The notes under the pieces were generated by a model that ran no database searches, was not told where the DNA came from, and was given only the letters and a program-made list of their open reading frames with translations. A program made the translations under genes and the position numbers. This document shows positions 6,195 through 10,512 of a DNA stretch of 10,512 nucleotides, piece after piece. Source of the DNA: Bacillota bacterium (GTDB taxonomy: Bacteria; Bacillota; Bacilli; Paenibacillales; NBRC-103111); assembly GCA_023391955.1 (NCBI GenBank), contig JAEWAA010000478.1, positions 1-10,512 of the forward strand, written 5' to 3'. Within the stretch, counting starts at the first letter, position 1. Every line of letters begins with the position of its first letter.

Positions 6195-7133
6195 ATGGCG
6201 AAGTTGGTTCAGAATATCACGGATTTGATCGGCGATACACCGCTTGTGCGTCTAAACAGGGTTGTTCCCGAAGACAGTGCGGAAATCTATGTGAAGCTGG
6301 AATACCAAAACCCCGGCTCCAGCGTAAAGGATCGGATTGCCATCAGCATGGTGGAGGTTGCCGAGAAGGAAGGCAAGCTGAAGCCCGGTGATACCATTGT
6401 GGAGCCGACTTCGGGCAATACCGGCATCGGCTTGGCCATGGTGGCCGCAGCCAAGGGCTACAAGGCCATTCTGGTTATGCCGGAAACCATGTCCCTGGAA
6501 CGCCGCAACCTGCTGCGCGCTTATGGCGCCCAATTGGTGCTGACTCCCGGAGCAGAAGGCATGAAGGGCGCTATCCGTAAGGCCGAGGAGCTGGCTGCAG
6601 AGAATCCGTCCTATTTTATTCCCCAACAATTCAAGAACCCGGCCAACGTTAAGGTCCACGTGGAAACCACCGGTCCGGAAATCGTGGAAGCCATCAAGAG
6701 CTTCGACGGCAAGCTGGATGCCTTCGTTGCAGGCATCGGCACAGGCGGCACCATCACTGGTACAGGTGAAGTGCTGAAACAGAACTTCCCGGGCGTCAAG
6801 ATTATTGCTGTTGAGCCCAGCGCGTCTCCGGTGCTGTCCGGCGGCAAACCCGGCCCCCACAAGATTCAAGGCATCGGCGCAGGTTTTGTGCCGGATATCC
6901 TGAATACCGAAATTTATGATCAAATCATTCCTGTAGATAACGACGACGCCTTCGAAACCTCCCGCCGCGTAGCCAAGGAAGAAGGCATCCTGGGCGGTAT
7001 CTCCTCCGGTGCGGCCATCTTCGCTGCATTGCAGGTTGCCAAACAACTGGGCAAGGGCAAACGCGTCATTGCGGTTCTGCCTTCCAATGGCGAGCGCTAC
7101 CTGAGCACTCCGCTGTACAGCTTCGAAGATTAA
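6195..7133 (+). CDS. cysK: Cysteine synthase A (O-acetylserine sulfhydrylase)
   Basis: PLP enzyme that makes L-cysteine from O-acetylserine and sulfide. The 312 residues match the family. GDTPLVRL opens the fold; Lys45 in NPGSSVKDR is the PLP Schiff-base lysine; TSGNTG (72-77) is the substrate/PLP loop; GTGGT (183-187 region) binds the PLP phosphate; KIQGIGAGF and GGISSGA (Ser270-Ser271, ring nitrogen contact) complete the site. These features separate it from cystathionine beta-synthase-type relatives, though MccA-like paralogues share much of this. The ATG at 6195 has AGGAGG (6180-6185) at 9 bases; the in-frame TTG at 6189 would be too close to it. It has its own promoter, a likely CymR box and its own terminator. 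In B. subtilis the next gene is pabB; here a chemotaxis receptor intervenes. Confidence 0.97.
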   Translation: MAKLVQNITDLIGDTPLVRLNRVVPEDSAEIYVKLEYQNPGSSVKDRIAISMVEVAEKEGKLKPGDTIVEPTSGNTGIGLAMVAAAKGYKAILVMPETMSLERRNLLRAYGAQLVLTPGAEGMKGAIRKAEELAAENPSYFIPQQFKNPANVKVHVETTGPEIVEAIKSFDGKLDAFVAGIGTGGTITGTGEVLKQNFPGVKIIAVEPSASPVLSGGKPGPHKIQGIGAGFVPDILNTEIYDQIIPVDNDDAFETSRRVAKEEGILGGISSGAAIFAALQVAKQLGKGKRVIAVLPSNGERYLSTPLYSFED

Positions 7134-7160
7134 TCGAATGAGCCCCCAATGAAAATGATT

Positions 7161-7202
7161 AAAAAAGCTTGTCCGGGCGATCTGCCCAGGCAAGCTTTTT
7201 TT
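7161..7202. terminator. Symmetric bidirectional terminator between cysK and mcp
   Basis: Left arm AAAAAAGCTTG (7161-7171) pairs with CAAGCTTTTTT (7191-7201). Inside are GGGC (7174-7177) and GCCC (7183-7186) around the loop GATCT. Seven T follow on the plus strand (7196-7202), and the six A at 7161-7166 give a U-run for transcripts coming from the minus-strand gene. It therefore fits termination of both convergent genes. Confidence 0.92.
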
Positions 7203-7240
7203 CGCTATATGAAGAGGTGTGCGCGGCCGCAGCTCCGTTC

Positions 7241-9025
7241 TTATGCCTTGAAGGTATCTACAAATGTCTTCAGACGCAGCATATTGTCCAAATTGGCTTG
7301 GGAGCTTTCCTTCATCCGGTTAAGGTCCTGCAGAATGACGCCGGATTGGGTGCTGATGCCCTCCAGAGAATGGGCGCTTCCGGCAATCCGCTCCGCTACA
7401 TCCGTGGTTTGCCGGGTGACTTCCACGGAGGAAGCGCTGATTTCCTGTGAGGTGGCCGAAAGCTCCATCATTACATTCTGGATATGGCTGGCATCCTCCA
7501 GATACTTCCCGCTGTGCTCCATAAGGGATTCATAGCTTTCCAGGACATCCCGCTCGATAAAGAAGGTAATGCCCAGAGAGGACTGCACCAGGGTTTCCAC
7601 GGAGCCGGTGATGGTTCCCGCCAGCCCCTCAATCCGCTTGACGGTGGACTCCGTATGCTCCGCCAGCTTGCGGATCTCCGAAGCGACTACCGCAAAGCCC
7701 CTCCCTGCTTCACCGGCTCGGGCGCTTTCAATGGCCGCATTCAGGGACAGCAGGTTAATCTGGCTGGCGATGCCGGAGATTTCCTGGGACAAGGACCCGA
7801 TTTCCTTCACCTTCTCCAGATGGACAATGGCGTTATCCATCTCATTCTGGGTGGTCTCATACATTTCCCTGGTACGCTCTATGGAGGTGGCGGAATGCTC
7901 CTGGAGCATTCGCGCCCGGTCACTGACTTCGTTGGTGAGGGAGGCTGCATCCTCTGTCCGCAAGGCAATGGAGCCGATAGCTTGCTCCACCTGAGTCATC
8001 GCTACCGCGATCTGGTCAGCGGCTTGGGCGACGAATTCCATGGCTGCGGTCATTTCCCGGGTTTGGGCGTCCGTATCCTGGGCGATGTCCTTCACCTCGT
8101 CCGTGAGCGTGTCCATTTCGCCGATATGGACGGCAATCCGGTCTGTGGCCGTGCTGGCCTCCTGCACGAAGCTGCGCACCTGTCCGGTCCATTCATTCAA
8201 GGCCCCGGCCACCTGCCCGGTTTCGTCCCGGGTGGTCACTGGAATTTCCCGGATGGTGTAGCGGTTTTGCTCGTCCTTGCGGAAGGCGCGGGCGATTTCC
8301 AGCAGCGGCTTGGAGATGCGGGAGCTGATCCAGTATCCGATTACGGCCATAATGGCGCAGATTCCCGCAATGAAAAGGCCGGTCGCCATCATGCTGGATT
8401 TCAGATCCTTGTCCAACTGGCCCCGTTTCATCTCCACCATACCCTGCAGGTCATCCACATAGTTGCCTGTGCTGATGACCCACTTGTACGGTTCAAAATA
8501 GCGGGAATACGCCCGCTTCAAGGTAACCTTGGTGCCTCCTTCGGTCAACGGCTTCTCCCATAGATACTGGGTGTAGCCCTGAGCCTTGCCGGTGGTGGCG
8601 GCGCTGATGATGCCCTGAATCAGGGCGGTGCCCTCTGCATCCTTCAGCTCCAGACGGTTGGTGCCCTCTTGGTCCGGTGACATGGGGTGGGCGATGAGCG
8701 TGCCGTCAGTGTGGTCGATCCAGAAGTAGCCGCTATCCCCGTACCGCAGACTTTTGACGGCCTTGCGGGCGGAATTTTGGGCCTCCTCCTGGGTGATGAT
8801 GTTGTTGGCCGCCTGGCGGTGGTAAGACTCCAGCAGATAATAAGCGGTGTCCACCTGGTTTTTGATCATGACATCGTACTGCTGGAAGAGGTCCGCCTCA
8901 TACCGCGTCAGCTCCCGTTCGGTGTTTTTCTGCAGCATGGCGATATTGTACCAACCGAACAATCCGGTGAGAATCACGCTGCTTAAGACAAACGGTAAAA
9001 GAATTTTAAACCGAATCCGTCTCAC
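7241..9025 (-). CDS. Methyl-accepting chemotaxis protein with extracellular Cache sensor
   Basis: Membrane chemoreceptor, 594 residues, that would signal to CheA/CheW. A first transmembrane segment (about 8-28) is followed by an extracellular single-Cache type 2-like domain (about 35-195; cues RYGDSGYFWI, DGTLIAHPM, EGTNRLELKD, WVISTGNYVDD), a second transmembrane segment (about 210-234), HAMP (about 235-285, with SRISKPLLEI) and a long coiled-coil signalling domain. The hairpin tip (about 413-447) contains IASQINLLSLNAAIES then ARAGEAGRGFAVVA, the classical kinase-contact motif with some Ala-to-Ser changes. No CheR/CheB tether peptide is seen at the C-terminus. The start is GTG (9025-9023) with AGGGAG at 9039-9034, 8 bases away. 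Ligand unknown; this Cache type often binds small organic acids. It is a single gene on the opposite strand between cysK and pabB. Confidence 0.95.
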   Translation of the reverse strand: MRRIRFKILLPFVLSSVILTGLFGWYNIAMLQKNTERELTRYEADLFQQYDVMIKNQVDTAYYLLESYHRQAANNIITQEEAQNSARKAVKSLRYGDSGYFWIDHTDGTLIAHPMSPDQEGTNRLELKDAEGTALIQGIISAATTGKAQGYTQYLWEKPLTEGGTKVTLKRAYSRYFEPYKWVISTGNYVDDLQGMVEMKRGQLDKDLKSSMMATGLFIAGICAIMAVIGYWISSRISKPLLEIARAFRKDEQNRYTIREIPVTTRDETGQVAGALNEWTGQVRSFVQEASTATDRIAVHIGEMDTLTDEVKDIAQDTDAQTREMTAAMEFVAQAADQIAVAMTQVEQAIGSIALRTEDAASLTNEVSDRARMLQEHSATSIERTREMYETTQNEMDNAIVHLEKVKEIGSLSQEISGIASQINLLSLNAAIESARAGEAGRGFAVVASEIRKLAEHTESTVKRIEGLAGTITGSVETLVQSSLGITFFIERDVLESYESLMEHSGKYLEDASHIQNVMMELSATSQEISASSVEVTRQTTDVAERIAGSAHSLEGISTQSGVILQDLNRMKESSQANLDNMLRLKTFVDTFKA

Positions 9026-9079
9026 TTATAACACTCCCTGCTTCTATGTATTGACTTTCATAAAACGAATTTAAACTTC

Positions 9080-9108
9080 ATTATAGAATAAACCAACCCG
9101 TATTGAAA
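9080..9108 (-). promoter_or_regulatory. Possible SigA promoter of mcp
   Basis: On the minus strand a perfect -10 TATAAT (9085-9080) stands 17 bases from a poor -35 TTTCAA (9108-9103). No SigD-type pattern (TAAA with GCCGATAT), common for motility genes, was found between this point and the GTG start. The -10 is convincing, the -35 is not. Confidence 0.45.
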
Positions 9109-9135
9109 TCGGATGGGGGAACCAGACTTTAAGAA

Positions 9136-9164
9136 TTGTGTGACCAATGGCCATTTGTTAAAAT
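9136..9164 (+). promoter_or_regulatory. Possible SigA promoter of pabB
   Basis: TTGTGT (9136-9141), 17-base spacer, TAAAAT (9159-9164). The -35 matches only in its TTG, the -10 in five of six positions. It is divergent from the mcp promoter in the 176-bp gap 9026-9201; no other gene or repeat is seen in that gap. Confidence 0.45.
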
Positions 9165-9201
9165 GGGAGAAAGCTTGCGACACGTGAAGGAGGACAACCT
9201 G

Positions 9202-10512
9202 TTGACTGCAACTGCGCTGCAGGATTGGCAACGCTGGGCACCGGCGTACACCATGCTGCCGTATATAGAAACCCATCCATTGGACGGGCTGCCCGCCCAA
9301 TGGGACGGGCTATGGGGAAGCTCCGCCAAACCCGCCTTTGTGCTGGAGAGCGGCAAGGGAGGGCGCTACACCATTGTCGGCTCCTCCCCCGTATCCATGA
9401 TTGAGGGCAAAGGAACAGCCGCCGTTGTGACGGACTGGTCGGGCACCGGAAGGAACCAAGAGCAGCGGACGGGCAGCCCGCTCCCGCTGATCCGGGAATG
9501 GATGAGCCCGTATAAGGCCCCAACCGTGCCGGACATGCCCAAAATATGCGGCGGAGCCGTAGGCTACCTGAGCTATGATGTGGTCCGCCATCTGGAGAAG
9601 CTGCCGGAGCTGGCCCGGGATGATCTGGGTATACCCGATTATGTTATGCTTCGTTTCGAGGAGCTGTGGGTGGCAGACTTGCAGGAGCAGAAGCTCTATT
9701 GCTGTGTGCATGTTCCCCTTCTGCAGCAGCCGGATGAAGCGCAAACGGAGCAGCTCTACCGGACTGCCGCAGAGCGGGCGGCTGCCTTGAAGGCAGAGTG
9801 GGACCGGATGCTGCGTTCCCCGGAAGAGGAGCAGGCCCGCCGACGGGTGGCACAAATGCGGGATATTGTGGGCGGACAGGATTTGTCCATTGATCTGGAC
9901 AGCATGGAAGGGCTCAAGCGAGATTTCGGCAAGGATGCCTTCATGCAGGCTGTGGAGAAAATCAGGGACTACATTGCCGCAGGTGATGTGTTCCAGGTGA
10001 ATCTGGCCGTCCGCCAGAGCCGTCCGCTTTCCTCTCATCCCGCCCATATCTACGAATGGCTGCGGGTTTTTAACCCCTCGCCGTATATGGGCTATCTGCG
10101 CCTGCCCGGCTTCGAGCTGGTATCCGCCTCTCCCGAGCTTCTGGTGCAGCTGGAGGGAAACACCGTCCGCACCCGGCCCATTGCCGGCACCCGCCGCCGG
10201 GGAGCCTCCGACGAAGAGGACCGGCGGATGCGGGACGAGCTTTTGGCCAATGAAAAGGAACGGGCAGAGCATATTATGCTGGTGGACCTGGAGCGCAATG
10301 ATTTGGGGCGGATTTCCCGGTACGGCACGGTGAAGGTGACGGAGCTGATGGGAATCGAGTATTATTCCCACGTCATGCATATTGTCTCCGAGGTGACAGG
10401 AGAGATCGCGGAGGGCAAGGATGCCTACGACGTCATCGCCGCAGCCTTCCCGGGCGGCACTATCACGGGGGCGCCCAAGGTGCGGACCATGGAGATCATC
10501 GAGGAGCTGGAG
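9202..10512 (+). CDS. pabB: Aminodeoxychorismate synthase component I PabB, 3' end outside the window
   Basis: Chorismate-binding subunit that, with the glutamine amidotransferase PabA, makes 4-amino-4-deoxychorismate for folate. 437 codons are open to the right edge; the family is about 470 or more long, so a short C-terminal part is missing. The N-terminal domain has FVLESGKGGRYTIVG and GGAVGYLSYDVVRHLE. The catalytic domain has IRDYIAAGDVFQVNLAVRQS, NPSPYMGYL, PIAGTRRRG, NEKERAEHIMLVDLERNDLG, YYSHVMHIVSEVTGE and FPGGTITGAPKVRTMEIIEE. These run close to B. subtilis PabB. Residue 328 in PIAGT is Ala where E. coli PabB has its special lysine; TrpE proteins also have Ala, so the PabB call rests on overall likeness and on position after cysK. 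The TTG start at 9202 has AAGGAGG (9187-9193) 8 bases upstream; the GTG at 9184 lies before that site. Probably first gene of a pab/fol operon. Confidence 0.93.
   Translation, partial: MTATALQDWQRWAPAYTMLPYIETHPLDGLPAQWDGLWGSSAKPAFVLESGKGGRYTIVGSSPVSMIEGKGTAAVVTDWSGTGRNQEQRTGSPLPLIREWMSPYKAPTVPDMPKICGGAVGYLSYDVVRHLEKLPELARDDLGIPDYVMLRFEELWVADLQEQKLYCCVHVPLLQQPDEAQTEQLYRTAAERAAALKAEWDRMLRSPEEEQARRRVAQMRDIVGGQDLSIDLDSMEGLKRDFGKDAFMQAVEKIRDYIAAGDVFQVNLAVRQSRPLSSHPAHIYEWLRVFNPSPYMGYLRLPGFELVSASPELLVQLEGNTVRTRPIAGTRRRGASDEEDRRMRDELLANEKERAEHIMLVDLERNDLGRISRYGTVKVTELMGIEYYSHVMHIVSEVTGEIAEGKDAYDVIAAAFPGGTITGAPKVRTMEIIEELE

Noticed and set aside
9166..9201. TRAP-type GAG/UAG repeat or trp leader before pabB
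   Set aside because: No series of GAG/TAG triplets with regular spacing and no attenuator hairpin was found between the likely promoter and the TTG start.

Overview
The window reads as a chromosomal housekeeping segment from a low-to-mid-GC Gram-positive bacterium, most likely Paenibacillus or a close relative. The reasons are strong AGGAGG-type ribosome sites, SigA-type promoters, GTG/TTG starts, U-tailed intrinsic terminators, a CymR-like box ahead of cysK, and the order coaX - hslO - PrsA-like foldase - cysK - (mcp) - pabB. That order is the Bacillus subtilis coaX/hslO/yacD/cysK/pabB order with additions. This is an inference from gene order and remembered family sequences; no database search was run.

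Region 1 (1-6021) is one plus-strand gene train: nadA (5' end outside the window), nadB, nadC, coaX, hslO and a membrane-anchored SurA/PrsA-like parvulin protein. It ends at an intrinsic terminator whose stem starts inside the last gene. NadB and NadA make quinolinate from aspartate and dihydroxyacetone phosphate, NadC converts it to nicotinate mononucleotide, and CoaX phosphorylates pantothenate for coenzyme A. Hsp33 and the foldase add redox stress protection and extracytoplasmic folding. Two structures interrupt the train: a perfect 13-bp inverted repeat across the nadA stop codon (666-696), and a tandem 30-bp repeat forming two hairpins with a compensatory base-pair change (3983-4070), directly upstream of the hslO ribosome site.

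Region 2 (6022-7202) is cysK (O-acetylserine sulfhydrylase) with its own AT-rich SigA promoter, a likely CymR operator just downstream of the -10, and a strong symmetric terminator shared with the convergent gene.

Region 3 (7203-9201) holds a minus-strand methyl-accepting chemotaxis protein with an extracellular Cache-type sensor, sitting between cysK and pabB, and a divergent promoter region.

Region 4 (9202-10512) is the start of pabB (aminodeoxychorismate synthase component I), normally the first gene of the folate/pab operon, cut off by the right edge.

No mobile element, CRISPR array, tRNA or rRNA is seen. The least ordinary parts are the non-coding repeat/hairpin structures; no clearly new multi-gene system is visible.
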